This document shows positions 55,775 through 64,000 of a DNA stretch of 64,000 nucleotides, one piece after another (the stretch's first letter is position 1; each line of letters starts with the position of its first letter). Below the pieces are notes generated by a model. That model had not been told where the DNA came from. It searched no databases and saw only the letters and a program-made list of their open reading frames with translations. A program made the translations under genes and the position numbers. The stretch is from NCBI RefSeq assembly GCF_037943105.1, contig NZ_CP149803.1, forward strand, positions 1,426,001-1,490,000, given 5' to 3'. This DNA is from Pseudomonas sp. TMP9. GTDB taxonomy: Bacteria; Pseudomonadota; Gammaproteobacteria; Pseudomonadales; Pseudomonadaceae.

Positions 55775-56724
55775 TGCATTATCAGCGCGAGCGCTCGCCT
55801 TCGGAAAGTCTGTTTTGGCCTGTGGTTTGGGCCGTGGCGCTGCACGTCATCATGTTCGCCATGCTGTTCGTCAGCTTTGCTTTTGCCCCGGACCTGCCGC
55901 CGGCTAAGCCGGTGGTGCAGGCGACGTTGTACAAGCTGCAGTCGCAGAGCCAGGCGACCATTCAGACCAACCAGAAAATTGCCGGTGAAACCAAGAAAAC
56001 TACAGCGCCGGTGTATGAAACCGAGCAGCTTGAACAAAAGAAAGCCGAGCAAGAGAAAGTAGCCGCCAAGGCTGCGGAACAAAAGAAAGCCCAAGAGGCT
56101 CAGAAAGCCGACATCGCAAAAAAAGCTGATGCCGACAAGAAAGCCGCCGAGCAGAAAAAACTCGCCGATGTAGCCAAGAAGAAGGCCGCTGACGACGCCG
56201 CGAAGAAAAAGGCGGCAGAAGACGCCAAGAAAAAAGCAGCGGAAGAGGCGAAAAAGAAAGCCGCTGCTGAAGCTGCGAAGAAGAAAAAAGCGGACGACAC
56301 GAAGAAAAAAGCAACAGAGGCGGCTAATCGTAAAGCGGTAGAAGACAAAAAAGCTGCAGCCTTAGCTGAGTTGTTGTCCGATGATGTTGGGCGACAACAG
56401 GCTCTGGCTGACACCGTCGGTGATGAGGTTGCAGGCAGCTTGGATGATTTGATTGTGATGTTGGTCAGTCAGCAGTGGCGGCGTCCGCCCTCTGCGCGCA
56501 ACGGCATGAGTGTCGAGGTACTGATTGAGATGCTGCCCGATGGCACCATTACTAATGCCAGCGTAACGCGTTCAAGTGGTGATTCGCCGTTTGATAACTC
56601 GGCTGTGCAAGCAGTACGCAACGTTGGTCGTATCGCTGAAATGCAACAACTGGACCGCGCTACTTTTGATCGCCTTTACCGGCAGCGACGCGCTGTCTTC
56701 AAACCGGAGGATTTAGGCCTGTGA
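55774..56724 (+). CDS. tolA: Tol-Pal energy transducer TolA
   Basis: A 316-residue transducer. One membrane helix (about 16-38) is followed by a long Lys/Ala/Glu-rich helix (about 75-205) spanning the periplasm, and a C-terminal globular domain (about 210-316) that contacts TolB and Pal. The repetitive A-rich DNA (56030-56360) is due to this Lys/Ala codon run, not a genetic repeat. It ends overlapping tolB (GTGA). Confidence 0.94.
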   Translation: MHYQRERSPSESLFWPVVWAVALHVIMFAMLFVSFAFAPDLPPAKPVVQATLYKLQSQSQATIQTNQKIAGETKKTTAPVYETEQLEQKKAEQEKVAAKAAEQKKAQEAQKADIAKKADADKKAAEQKKLADVAKKKAADDAAKKKAAEDAKKKAAEEAKKKAAAEAAKKKKADDTKKKATEAANRKAVEDKKAAALAELLSDDVGRQQALADTVGDEVAGSLDDLIVMLVSQQWRRPPSARNGMSVEVLIEMLPDGTITNASVTRSSGDSPFDNSAVQAVRNVGRIAEMQQLDRATFDRLYRQRRAVFKPEDLGL

Positions 56725-58019
56725 ATACCCTGATGCGAATAGTTCTGCTCGGCCTGACCCTACTGGTCGGTACCGTTCAGGCCGCTGATCCGCTGGTGAT
56801 CAGCAGTGGCACCGATCGTGCCACGCCGATTGCTGTGGTGCCGTTTGGTTGGCAAGGCGGCAGTGTTCTGCCTGAGGACATGGCCGAGATTATTGGCAAT
56901 GACCTGCGTAACTCGGGTGTTTTTGAGCCGATCCCGCGGCAGAATATGATCAGCTTGCCGACTCAGGCCAGTGAAGTGATCTACCGCGATTGGCAAGCGC
57001 TGGGTGCGCAGTACGTGCTGGCCGGTAGCATTGTGCCGAATGCGGGTCGTCTGCAGATCCAGTTCGCGCTGTTCAACGTGACGACCCAGCAACAAGTGAT
57101 GACCGGTAGCGTGGGCGGTGGTGTTGACCAGCTGCGTGACATGGCTCACCACATCGCCGATCAGTCGTACGAGAAGTTAACAGGTGTTAAGGGTGCATTC
57201 TCCACTCGCATGTTGTACGTCACGGCCGAGCGTTTTTCGGTCAATAACACCCGCTATACCCTGCAGCGCTCCGACTATGACGGCGCGCGTGCGGTGACGT
57301 TGTTGCAGTCACGCGAGCCGATTCTTTCTCCCTCGTTTGCACCCGACGGTCGGCGCATTGCCTATGTGTCGTTCGAACAGAAGCGTCCACGAATCTTTGT
57401 GCAGCACATCGATACCGGTCGGCGCGAGCAGATCACCAACTTTGAAGGCCTGAATGGTGCGCCAGCGTGGTCACCGGATGGCAATCGTCTGGCATTTGTC
57501 CTGTCTAAAGACGGCAACCCAGAGATATACGTGATGGACATGGGCAGCCGTCAGATTCGCCGCGTGACTAACCAGGCCTCGATTGATACCGAGCCGTTTT
57601 GGGGTAAGGACGGTCAGACCCTGTACTTCACCTCGGATCGTTCGGGTAAACCACAAATCTACAAAACCAACATCAACGGCGGTTCGGCCGAGCGTGTGAC
57701 CTTTATCGGTAACTACAACGCCAACCCGAAGTTGTCTGCGGATGAAAAAACCCTGGTTATGATTCATCGCCAGGATGGTTACACCGTGTTCAAGGTGGCT
57801 GCACAAGACCTGCAGCGCGGCAATTTGCGGATACTTTCAGACACCAGTCTGGATGAGTCGCCTACTGTTGCGCCCAATGGCACCATGGTAATCTACGCCA
57901 CCCGCCAGCAGGGGCGGGGAGTCTTGGTACTGGCGTCCACTAATGGACGTGTGAGGCTCCCTCTTCCTACCGCTCAAGGCGAAGTTCGAGAGCCTTCTTG
58001 GTCCCCTTACCTGAACTGA
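56721..58019 (+). CDS. tolB: Tol-Pal periplasmic protein TolB
   Basis: A 432-residue periplasmic protein. The signal peptide [21 protein letters not shown] precedes an N-terminal anticodon-binding-like domain and a C-terminal six-bladed beta-propeller, with repeats like [31 protein letters not shown] and [15 protein letters not shown]. It binds Pal and TolA. GTG start overlapping tolA by four bases. Confidence 0.97.
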   Translation: MNTLMRIVLLGLTLLVGTVQAADPLVISSGTDRATPIAVVPFGWQGGSVLPEDMAEIIGNDLRNSGVFEPIPRQNMISLPTQASEVIYRDWQALGAQYVLAGSIVPNAGRLQIQFALFNVTTQQQVMTGSVGGGVDQLRDMAHHIADQSYEKLTGVKGAFSTRMLYVTAERFSVNNTRYTLQRSDYDGARAVTLLQSREPILSPSFAPDGRRIAYVSFEQKRPRIFVQHIDTGRREQITNFEGLNGAPAWSPDGNRLAFVLSKDGNPEIYVMDMGSRQIRRVTNQASIDTEPFWGKDGQTLYFTSDRSGKPQIYKTNINGGSAERVTFIGNYNANPKLSADEKTLVMIHRQDGYTVFKVAAQDLQRGNLRILSDTSLDESPTVAPNGTMVIYATRQQGRGVLVLASTNGRVRLPLPTAQGEVREPSWSPYLN

Positions 58020-58085
58020 TGCGGCGCTTTACCGTTGTTGTTTGAAATACTGCTTAACACACTGGGGTTCATTAGGAGCTATATG

Positions 58086-58583
58086 ATGGAAATGCTGAAA
58101 TTTGGTAAGTTTGCTGCACTGAGCTTGGCTCTCGCCGTGGCTGTAGGTTGTTCCTCCAAAGGCGGCGACGCTGCTGGCGAAGGCGCTATCGATCCTAACG
58201 CTGGTTACGGCGCTAACACTGGCGCTGTTGATGGCAGCCTGAGCGAAGAAGCTGCTCTGCGCGCTATCACCACCTTCTACTTCGAATACGACAGCTCCGA
58301 CCTGAAGCCAGAGGCCATGCGCGCTCTGGACGTGCACGCCAAAGACCTGCAAGGCAATGGCGCTCGCGTAGTTCTGGAAGGCCACGCTGACGAGCGCGGT
58401 ACTCGTGAATACAACATGGCACTGGGCGAGCGTCGCGCCAAGGCTGTGCAGCGTTACCTGGTACTGCAGGGCGTTTCCCCAGCTCAGCTGGAACTGGTTT
58501 CCTACGGTGAAGAACGCGCTATCGCTACCGGTAACGAGGAGTCCTCGTGGGCTCAAAACCGTCGCGTCGAACTGCGTAAGTAA
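58086..58583 (+). CDS. oprL: Peptidoglycan-associated lipoprotein Pal (OprL)
   Basis: A 165-residue lipoprotein nearly identical in pattern to P. aeruginosa OprL. The signal [22 protein letters not shown] has its lipobox cysteine at about 22. A Gly/Ala/Asn-rich linker leads to the OmpA-like peptidoglycan domain with [16 protein letters not shown] and [20 protein letters not shown]. It anchors the outer membrane to peptidoglycan. AGGAG lies seven bases before ATG 58086; another ATG is one codon earlier. Confidence 0.97.
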   Translation: MEMLKFGKFAALSLALAVAVGCSSKGGDAAGEGAIDPNAGYGANTGAVDGSLSEEAALRAITTFYFEYDSSDLKPEAMRALDVHAKDLQGNGARVVLEGHADERGTREYNMALGERRAKAVQRYLVLQGVSPAQLELVSYGEERAIATGNEESSWAQNRRVELRK

Positions 58584-58589
58584 TTCGAT

Positions 58590-59411
58590 ATGCGAACGTG
58601 CCGCCGTGCTTTAACCGTTTTGGTGCTCAGCCTGCCGCTTGCGGCATTGGCTGAGGTTCCCGTGGTGGATAACAATGCCGGTTACGGCAGCAGTTATCCG
58701 CCTGCTGGTTACGGTACGTCCGGCACCTACGCGGAGGCAGGGGCTGCGGCTCCTGTCTCGGCGCAGGGCATGCTGTTCAACCAGTTACAGCAGATGCAAA
58801 GCGAAATCGCGCAACTGCGCGGTACGCTGGAAGAGCAACAGAACGAGATTCAGCGTCTGAAGCAAGAAAGCCTTGAACGTTATCAGGACCTTGATAAGCG
58901 TTTGAGTGGTGGCGCAGCAGGTGCTGCAGCTAGCCAAAATTCTTCACCCGCTGGCGCGATTAACGCCAACGGTACGCCAACCCCGCCAGCAGTGGGGCAG
59001 GCTCAAGCGTCGGCCGGTAATGAGCCGGCTGACCCAGCCAAGGAAAAACTGTTCTACGAAGCAGCTTTTGATTTGATCAAGGCTAAAGACTTCGATAAGG
59101 CCAGTCAGGCGTTTGCAGCGTTCCTGCGCAAATACCCGAATAGTCAGTACGCAGGCAACGCGCAGTATTGGCTGGGCGAGGTGAACCTCGCGAATGGTGA
59201 TTTGCAGGGTGCCGGCCAGGCGTTTGCGCGCGTCAGCCAAACCTACCCGAACCACGCTAAGGTGCCCGACTCTCTATTTAAGCTGGCTGATGTTGAGCAG
59301 CGCCTGGGTAATAGCGACAAGGCCAAGGGAATCCTGCAGCAAGTAATCGCGCAGTATCCGGGCAGTTCGGCGGCGCAATTGGCGCAGCGAGATTTACAGC
59401 GTTTGCCCTAG
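58590..59411 (+). CDS. cpoB: Cell division coordinator CpoB (YbgF)
   Basis: A 273-residue periplasmic protein that links Tol-Pal to peptidoglycan synthesis at division. A signal peptide (to about residue 21) is followed by a coiled coil (NQLQQMQSEIAQLRGTLEEQ, about 64-100), a flexible linker, and three TPR repeats (YEAAFDLIKAKDFDKASQAF, then YWLGEVNLANGDLQGAGQAF). It starts six bases after pal and ends at a strong terminator. Confidence 0.94.
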   Translation: MRTCRRALTVLVLSLPLAALAEVPVVDNNAGYGSSYPPAGYGTSGTYAEAGAAAPVSAQGMLFNQLQQMQSEIAQLRGTLEEQQNEIQRLKQESLERYQDLDKRLSGGAAGAAASQNSSPAGAINANGTPTPPAVGQAQASAGNEPADPAKEKLFYEAAFDLIKAKDFDKASQAFAAFLRKYPNSQYAGNAQYWLGEVNLANGDLQGAGQAFARVSQTYPNHAKVPDSLFKLADVEQRLGNSDKAKGILQQVIAQYPGSSAAQLAQRDLQRLP

Positions 59412-59427
59412 GGGCTGATCTTTAACT

Positions 59428-59456
59428 AAAAAAACCGCGCCCTGCGCGGTTTTTTT
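59428..59456 (+). terminator. Terminator of the tol-pal operon
   Basis: CCGCGC / GCGCGG stem with flanking A7 and T7 (59428-59440 with 59444-59456) and a three-base loop. Confidence 0.93.
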
Positions 59457-59674
59457 ATGCCTCATCGTAGTTTGCGAGTACCGATCTAGCCGTCACCTCG
59501 CGACGCTTAGAATGTCTAGCGGGATTTTTATGGCCTGCCATCCTTGGCAGCCACCTTTCGGGCGGTCGCTACGCAACGTTAAAAATTTACCCAGGATTTT
59601 TTTCGTTTACAATCCGCGCCCTTTTCCCGCAACGGAGGCGGACGGCCTGTTTAGCTGTCACGCCCGTGGCTGAT

Positions 59675-60322
59675 ATGAAAAAAACTCTGCGCATTACCGA
59701 AATATTCTACTCGCTGCAGGGCGAGACCCGCACCGCTGGCTTGCCGACTGTGTTCGTTCGCCTGACCGGCTGTCCTCTGCGTTGCCAATATTGCGACACC
59801 GCTTATGCCTTCAGTGGCGGCGAGCTCATGACGCTGGATGCCATTGTCGAGCAAGTTGCCGGCTACACGCCGCGCTATATCTGCGTGACGGGCGGCGAGC
59901 CGTTGGCACAAGCCAATTGCATCGCTTTGCTCAAACGCCTGTGTGATGCCGGCTATCAAGTGTCGCTGGAAACCAGCGGGGCGCTGGATGTGTCGGCAGT
60001 CGACCCGCGCGTGAGCAAGGTGCTTGACCTGAAAACTCCGGGTTCGGCGGAAGTTGCGCGCAACCGCTACGAGAATATCGCGCTGCTGACGCCCAATGAT
60101 CAGGTCAAGTTCGTTATCTGCTCTCGTGAAGATTATGACTGGGCGGTGAGCAAGCTTATTCAGTTCGGTTTGGATGCGCGTGTTGGCGAGGTGCTGATGT
60201 CGCCCAGCCACCATGAGCTCAGTGCGCGTTCGTTGGCTGAGTGGATCATTGCTGACAACCTGCCTGTGCGCTTGCAGATGCAGCTGCACAAGATCCTCTG
60301 GAATGATGAACCGGGACATTGA
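59675..60322 (+). CDS. queE: 7-carboxy-7-deazaguanine synthase QueE
   Basis: A 215-residue radical-SAM enzyme in preQ0/queuosine biosynthesis. The cluster cysteines are C-x3-C-x2-C in [16 protein letters not shown]. The substrate-binding segments [24 protein letters not shown] and VTGGEPLAQ are intact. ATG 59675 matches the family start; a GTG three codons earlier is in frame. It is followed by queC one base after its stop. Confidence 0.95.
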   Translation: MKKTLRITEIFYSLQGETRTAGLPTVFVRLTGCPLRCQYCDTAYAFSGGELMTLDAIVEQVAGYTPRYICVTGGEPLAQANCIALLKRLCDAGYQVSLETSGALDVSAVDPRVSKVLDLKTPGSAEVARNRYENIALLTPNDQVKFVICSREDYDWAVSKLIQFGLDARVGEVLMSPSHHELSARSLAEWIIADNLPVRLQMQLHKILWNDEPGH

Positions 60323-60323
60323 G

Positions 60324-60998
60324 ATGAGTGATAAAAGAGCAGTAATCCTGCTGTCTGGCGGCTTGGACTCGGCCACTGTGGTGGCGTTAGCCAAAGCCGA
60401 CGGCTACAGCTGTTACACCATGAGCTTCGATTACGGTCAGCGCCACCGCTCAGAGCTGCAGGCCGCCGAACGCATTGCATTGCAGCTAGGCGCGGTCGAA
60501 CACAAGGTTATTGGCCTGAATCTCAATGGCATAGGGGGGTCCGCACTGACCGATACCCGCATTGATGTGCCGCAAAGTCCGACGGAAGGCATTCCGGTGA
60601 CCTATGTGCCGGCGCGCAATAGCGTATTTCTCTCGCTGGCATTGGGGTGGGCTGAAGTGCTGGGCGCACGGGACATTTTTATTGGCGTAAACGCGGTGGA
60701 TTATTCCGGTTACCCGGATTGCCGACCCGAGTTTATCCAGGCTTTTGAGCGCATGGCTAATCTGGCCACTAAGGCTGGGGTTGATGGGTCGGGCTTTCGT
60801 ATCTTGGCCCCGCTGCAGAATATGAGCAAAGCGCAGATTGCTCAGGCGGGCGTTCAGCTAGGGGTTGATTATGCGCTGACAGTTTCCTGCTATCTGGCGG
60901 ATGAACAGGGCCGCGCTTGCGGTAAATGCGATAGCTGCCGTCTGCGTGCGGCAGGTTTTGCTGCAGCGGGAATCGATGACCCGACTCGTTATTTTTAA
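60324..60998 (+). CDS. queC: 7-cyano-7-deazaguanine synthase QueC
   Basis: A 224-residue ATP-dependent ligase that converts CDG to preQ0. The PP-loop is [11 protein letters not shown], and the C-terminal zinc site is in [24 protein letters not shown]. The frame is open further 5' within queE, but ATG 60324 matches the family length. It forms an operon with queE. Confidence 0.96.
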   Translation: MSDKRAVILLSGGLDSATVVALAKADGYSCYTMSFDYGQRHRSELQAAERIALQLGAVEHKVIGLNLNGIGGSALTDTRIDVPQSPTEGIPVTYVPARNSVFLSLALGWAEVLGARDIFIGVNAVDYSGYPDCRPEFIQAFERMANLATKAGVDGSGFRILAPLQNMSKAQIAQAGVQLGVDYALTVSCYLADEQGRACGKCDSCRLRAAGFAAAGIDDPTRYF

Positions 60999-61016
60999 TA
61001 TATTTACTATGATGTG

Positions 61017-61046
61017 TTGAAATTCTGAGCTAAATCAGTATTATAC
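61017..61046 (+). promoter_or_regulatory. Promoter of tRNA-Lys
   Basis: TTGAAA (61017-61022) with TATTAT (61039-61044, 16-base spacer) or TTATAC (61041-61046, 18). It lies immediately upstream of the mature tRNA 5' end at 61057. Confidence 0.7.
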
Positions 61047-61056
61047 GCCTCGCTTT

Positions 61057-61132
61057 GGGTCGTTAGCTCAGTTGGTAGAGCAGTTGGCTTTTAACCAATT
61101 GGTCGTAGGTTCGAATCCCACACGACCCACCA
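61057..61132 (+). tRNA. tRNA-Lys (TTT)
   Basis: A 76-base cloverleaf with encoded CCA. The anticodon loop CTTTTAA gives TTT at 61090-61092, and acceptor GGGTCGT pairs with ACGACCC. It corresponds to the tRNA-Lys beside queC in P. aeruginosa (PA0976.1), a known island insertion site; here nothing is inserted. Confidence 0.97.
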
Positions 61133-61155
61133 TTTTCCTTCTTCGGAAGGTCGAG

Positions 61156-61196
61156 AAACCCGAAAATTCTGTGAATTAGAATTTTCGGGTTTTTTT
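61156..61196 (+). terminator. Terminator of tRNA-Lys
   Basis: Perfect 15-bp stem (61156-61170 with 61178-61192) and a seven-base loop, running into a T tract that ends at 61196. Confidence 0.94.
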
Positions 61197-61311
61197 ATAC
61201 CCGTATTTTTATCTCGACCACTTCTGCGTGGTGATTACCTGCCTGCTCTGACTGCATGCTGACGGGTATACTTGAGCACCGCGCTAATAGACCTTCACAG
61301 GGCCTGATGAG

Positions 61312-62370
61312 ATGACGCAGATTTCCGAACGCCTGCTGGTGCAAGCCCACCTCGATGCTAAGCAACCTAAGCCGTTAACGCCTGAGCAAGAAGCGTTTTA
61401 TCGGGCTGAAATCGCCGCTGAATTGAAAAAACAGAATGCCGTACTGGTTGCGCACTACTACTGCGACCCGGTGCTGCAGGCCTTGGCCGAGGAGACCGGC
61501 GGCTGTGTTTCCGACTCGCTAGAAATGGCCCGTTTTGGTAATGCCCACAGCGCGCAGACAGTCCTTGTGGCAGGCGTTAAATTCATGGGCGAAACAGCGA
61601 AGATTCTCAACCCTGAAAAGCGCGTGCTGATGCCAACCTTGGAGGCGACGTGCTCGCTCGATTTGGGTTGCCCGGTGGACGAGTTTGCGGCGTTTTGCGA
61701 TCAACACCCGCAGCGCACCGTGGTGGTGTATGCCAATACGTCGGCAGCTGTGAAGGCACGGGCTGATTGGGTGGTGACATCCAGCTGCGCAGTGGAAATC
61801 GTTGAGCACTTGATGGATAACGGCGAGAGCATTCTCTGGGCGCCGGATCAGCATTTGGGTCGTTATATCCAGAATAAAACCGGTGCCGACATGCTGCTGT
61901 GGGACGGCGCCTGCATCGTCCATGAGGAGTTCAAGTCTAAGCAGTTAGAAGCCATGAAGGCGCTGTATCCGGCTGCGGCCGTGCTGGTGCACCCGGAGTC
62001 GCCGATGGCCGTGATTGAGTTGGCTGATGCGGTGGGCTCCACCAGCCAGCTAATTGCTGCCGCGCAAAACTTGCCTAATAAGACGTTTATCGTGGCGACT
62101 GATGCCGGCATTTTTTACAAAATGCAGCAGCTGTGCCCGGATAAAGAGTTTATTGCCGCGCCTACCGCCGGTAACGGCGCGGCCTGTCGCAGCTGTGCCC
62201 ATTGCCCATGGATGGCGATGAATACGTTGGAGCGCACCTTGGCGTGCTTGCGTGAGGGCAGTAACGAGATTTTTGTCGACCCGGCGCTTATCCCTAAAGC
62301 CATTAGGCCGCTCAAGCGCATGCTTGATTTTACTCAGGCGGCGCGGCTTAAATTAAGTGGTAACGCTTAA
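61312..62370 (+). CDS. nadA: Quinolinate synthase NadA
   Basis: A 352-residue [4Fe-4S] enzyme that condenses iminoaspartate with dihydroxyacetone phosphate in NAD synthesis. Cluster cysteines lie in [17 protein letters not shown] and the C-terminal [13 protein letters not shown]. Length and the N-terminal [20 protein letters not shown] are typical. ATG 61312 follows GATGAG. It is convergent with bepA across a shared terminator. Confidence 0.97.
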   Translation: MTQISERLLVQAHLDAKQPKPLTPEQEAFYRAEIAAELKKQNAVLVAHYYCDPVLQALAEETGGCVSDSLEMARFGNAHSAQTVLVAGVKFMGETAKILNPEKRVLMPTLEATCSLDLGCPVDEFAAFCDQHPQRTVVVYANTSAAVKARADWVVTSSCAVEIVEHLMDNGESILWAPDQHLGRYIQNKTGADMLLWDGACIVHEEFKSKQLEAMKALYPAAAVLVHPESPMAVIELADAVGSTSQLIAAAQNLPNKTFIVATDAGIFYKMQQLCPDKEFIAAPTAGNGAACRSCAHCPWMAMNTLERTLACLREGSNEIFVDPALIPKAIRPLKRMLDFTQAARLKLSGNA

Positions 62371-62383
62371 GCTCAGCATACAA

Positions 62384-62409
62384 AAAAGCCAGGTATTGAC
62401 CTGGCTTTT
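62384..62409. terminator. Terminator between nadA and bepA
   Basis: Eleven-bp stem AAAAGCCAGGT / ACCTGGCTTTT with a four-base loop, between convergent stops at 62370 and 62429. Confidence 0.9.
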
Positions 62410-62428
62410 GTCTGCACAGCTGACTGCC

Positions 62429-63862
62429 TTAGCGCAGCATCTGCTCGATGATGCGTTGTTCTTCGATCAGCTCTCGCTGCCTGGCATCAATGCGTGACGC
62501 CAGCTGGAAGTTATTAGTGGCGCGCCGCTTAGCGAAGTCGAGCTGTTCCAAGGCCTGATTGTAATCGCCGACCAACGCAAAATACTCGCCGCGGGCCTGG
62601 TGCAGGCCGATGGTGTTGCCACTTAGGCCGCGCACTTCTGCCACTTGATACCAGACGTCTGGGTCCTTACCGCGACGTTTCAGCATTTCGTCGAGGGCGC
62701 GCTCCGCTTCTTGGGTGCGTACCTGCTTCATCAGTAAATCGATATGGGCCTGGTTAACCGGGTAGTTGTTCGGGTAAAGGCTCAGCAGTCGGGTAATCCG
62801 GCTTTGCGCATCGCTTAAACGATTGGCCGCCATGTCCAGTTCAACGTGCGCCAGGTTGTAGCTCACATCGTTTGGGGCGCTCTGCAGCAGCGGCTGCAGA
62901 GTTTCGCGGGCCTGTTTGTGTTGCCCGCTTTTCAGTTGTGCAATGGCAAGGCCGTAGCGAGCGGCTTCCATCTTCGGATTTTCGTCGAGCATATTGCGAA
63001 AACGTTTGGCCGCCACCCCAGGTGTTTCTTCGTAGATCAGCTGCACGCGCGCGCGCATCAGTTGATAGCGCACGCTGTCGGTGATGCCTGAAACCGGGTA
63101 TTGCTCGGCACGGTTACGCGTGTCGGCAATGCGCGATTCTGAAACAGGGTGAGTCAGCAAGAATTCTGGTGGTTTGCGGTCATAGCGATATTGGCGCATT
63201 AGACGTGAAAACATACTCGGCATGGCGCGAGGGTCGAAGCCAGCTTTTTCCAAGTTGACCAAGCCAATACGGTCAGCTTCCTGCTCGTTTTGACGGGAGA
63301 AGCGTCGTTGCTCCTGCATGGCTGCCGCTTGAGTCGACGCGATTGCTGCAATGCCCAAGTCTCCAGCGCCAGCGGCGGCGGCAACGATACCCGCCAGCAA
63401 GCCGGCCATTACCGGAATTTGCATGCGCTGCTGTGCTTCGAGGCCGCGGGCGAAATGACGCTGCGACAAGTGCGCCAGTTCGTGAGCCATCACTGAGGCG
63501 TATTCGGCTTCGGTCTGGGCATATAAGAACAGGCCGCCATTGACCCCTACGATCCCGCCTGGAGCGGCAAAGGCGTTTATCTGCGGGCTGTTGAGCAGTA
63601 CGAACTCCAATCGGCGGTCTTGCAGTTGGCTGGTTTCGCTCAGCCGATAAACACTGGTCTCGATAAAGTCTTTGAGTTGCGGGTCATCAAGCTGGCTGAC
63701 TTGGCCGCGCACTAAACTCAGCCAAGCGCGCCCCAGCTGGTGCTCTTGCTGAGGTGAAACGATGGCGGAACTGGCATCACCCAGGGAAGGCAAGTCGCTG
63801 GCCATTCCAGGGGCTGCCAGCAGGCAAGCGAGCGTCAACAGGGTAGGGCGCAAAAGGCTCAT
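62429..63862 (-). CDS. bepA: Periplasmic M48 metalloprotease / chaperone BepA (YfgC)
   Basis: A 477-residue periplasmic protein that helps assemble or degrade outer-membrane proteins such as LptD. The signal peptide MSLLRPTLLTLACLLAAPGMA precedes the zinc protease domain with VMAHELAHLSQRH (His127, Glu128, His131) and the third ligand in NEQEADRIGL. A C-terminal TPR region (about 290-477) includes KSGQHKQARETLQPLLQ and YFALVGDYNQALEQLDFAKRR. All catalytic residues are present. PA1005-like. Confidence 0.94.
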   Translation of the reverse strand: MSLLRPTLLTLACLLAAPGMASDLPSLGDASSAIVSPQQEHQLGRAWLSLVRGQVSQLDDPQLKDFIETSVYRLSETSQLQDRRLEFVLLNSPQINAFAAPGGIVGVNGGLFLYAQTEAEYASVMAHELAHLSQRHFARGLEAQQRMQIPVMAGLLAGIVAAAAGAGDLGIAAIASTQAAAMQEQRRFSRQNEQEADRIGLVNLEKAGFDPRAMPSMFSRLMRQYRYDRKPPEFLLTHPVSESRIADTRNRAEQYPVSGITDSVRYQLMRARVQLIYEETPGVAAKRFRNMLDENPKMEAARYGLAIAQLKSGQHKQARETLQPLLQSAPNDVSYNLAHVELDMAANRLSDAQSRITRLLSLYPNNYPVNQAHIDLLMKQVRTQEAERALDEMLKRRGKDPDVWYQVAEVRGLSGNTIGLHQARGEYFALVGDYNQALEQLDFAKRRATNNFQLASRIDARQRELIEEQRIIEQMLR

Positions 63863-63968
63863 GCAAAAAGCTCGTGTCGAACAAAGGGCTACTGTAGCTG
63901 CCTGGCAGCGGTGCTGGCCAGAGTTGTGCGGTCTTGGTTATCCTTGCGGCCCTCTTAAAAGCGGACAA

Positions 63969-64000
63969 ATGATCGATATGCAATGGCCTGCCGAAGACTT
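63969..64000 (+). CDS. Possible start of next gene, cut by window edge
   Basis: An ATG at 63969 (or 63978) opens a frame that runs to the window end, reading MIDMQWPAED. It is divergent from bepA. Only ten residues are visible, so neither identity nor reality can be judged. Confidence 0.2.
   Translation, partial: MIDMQWPAED

Noticed and set aside
56030..56360. A-rich repetitive stretch in tolA
   Set aside because: Explained by Lys/Ala/Glu codons of the TolA helical domain; not an independent repeat element.
59651..60394. 247-codon antisense frame opposite queE
   Set aside because: Completely covered by queE and the queC start, both with intact motifs.
63777..63983. 68-codon minus-strand frame over the bepA start
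   Set aside because: Overlaps the bepA signal peptide in another frame; no supporting features.

Overview
This 64-kb window looks like ordinary core chromosome of a Pseudomonas outside the P. aeruginosa species. The proteins are close to their Pseudomonas counterparts (OprL/Pal, AspS, RuvB, HtpX), and most of the gene order follows two blocks I know from the P. aeruginosa PAO1 map. I see no prophage, transposase, integrase, CRISPR array or toxin-antitoxin pair. Family and synteny statements come from memory of these families; no search was run.

Block A (about 1-21200) matches the PA2841-PA2811 neighbourhood. It contains a partial crotonase, deaD RNA helicase, tpm, htpX, an SDR oxidoreductase, alaA, msrB, a glutathione peroxidase with its MarR regulator ospR, and the hybrid sensor kinase sagS. 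It continues with a DUF815 ATPase coupled to a free-methionine sulfoxide reductase, a GST, duplicated tRNA-Glu/tRNA-Gly pairs, fadE, a transglutaminase-like protein and a YadGH-type ABC exporter. A two-gene RND efflux system (21295-25400) sits at the joint between the blocks.

Block B (25504-64000) matches PA0935-PA1005. It runs mazG, a DUF2058 protein, purMN, DUF2066, an AI-2E/PerM permease, hda, wrbA, an ArsC-like reductase, a YihY/BrkB protein, a PilZ protein, a thioredoxin-like lipoprotein, acylphosphatase and proS. It continues with a hotdog thioesterase, an OprD porin, HIT, slyX, a membrane-anchored cold-shock protein, a diguanylate cyclase, dps, an HPt/HD-GYP protein and aspS. The last part is yebC/pmpR, ruvCAB, ybgC-tolQRAB-pal-cpoB, queE-queC, tRNA-Lys, nadA and bepA.

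Three functional themes recur. (1) Oxidative damage repair: msrB, gpx-ospR and the free Met-sulfoxide reductase lie within 6 kb, and a 26-bp palindrome overlaps the gpx promoter. (2) Cyclic-di-GMP and surface signalling: SagS, a PilZ receptor, a GGEEF cyclase without an I-site, and an unusual HPt + HD-GYP protein with altered catalytic residues. (3) DNA maintenance and envelope integrity: ruvCAB with a near-consensus LexA box, and a complete Tol-Pal operon.

I found no clearly new multi-gene system. The best leads are single genes and sites: the HPt/HD-GYP protein, the OspR operator, the LexA box before ruvC, the membrane cold-shock protein, and several hairpins in leaders.
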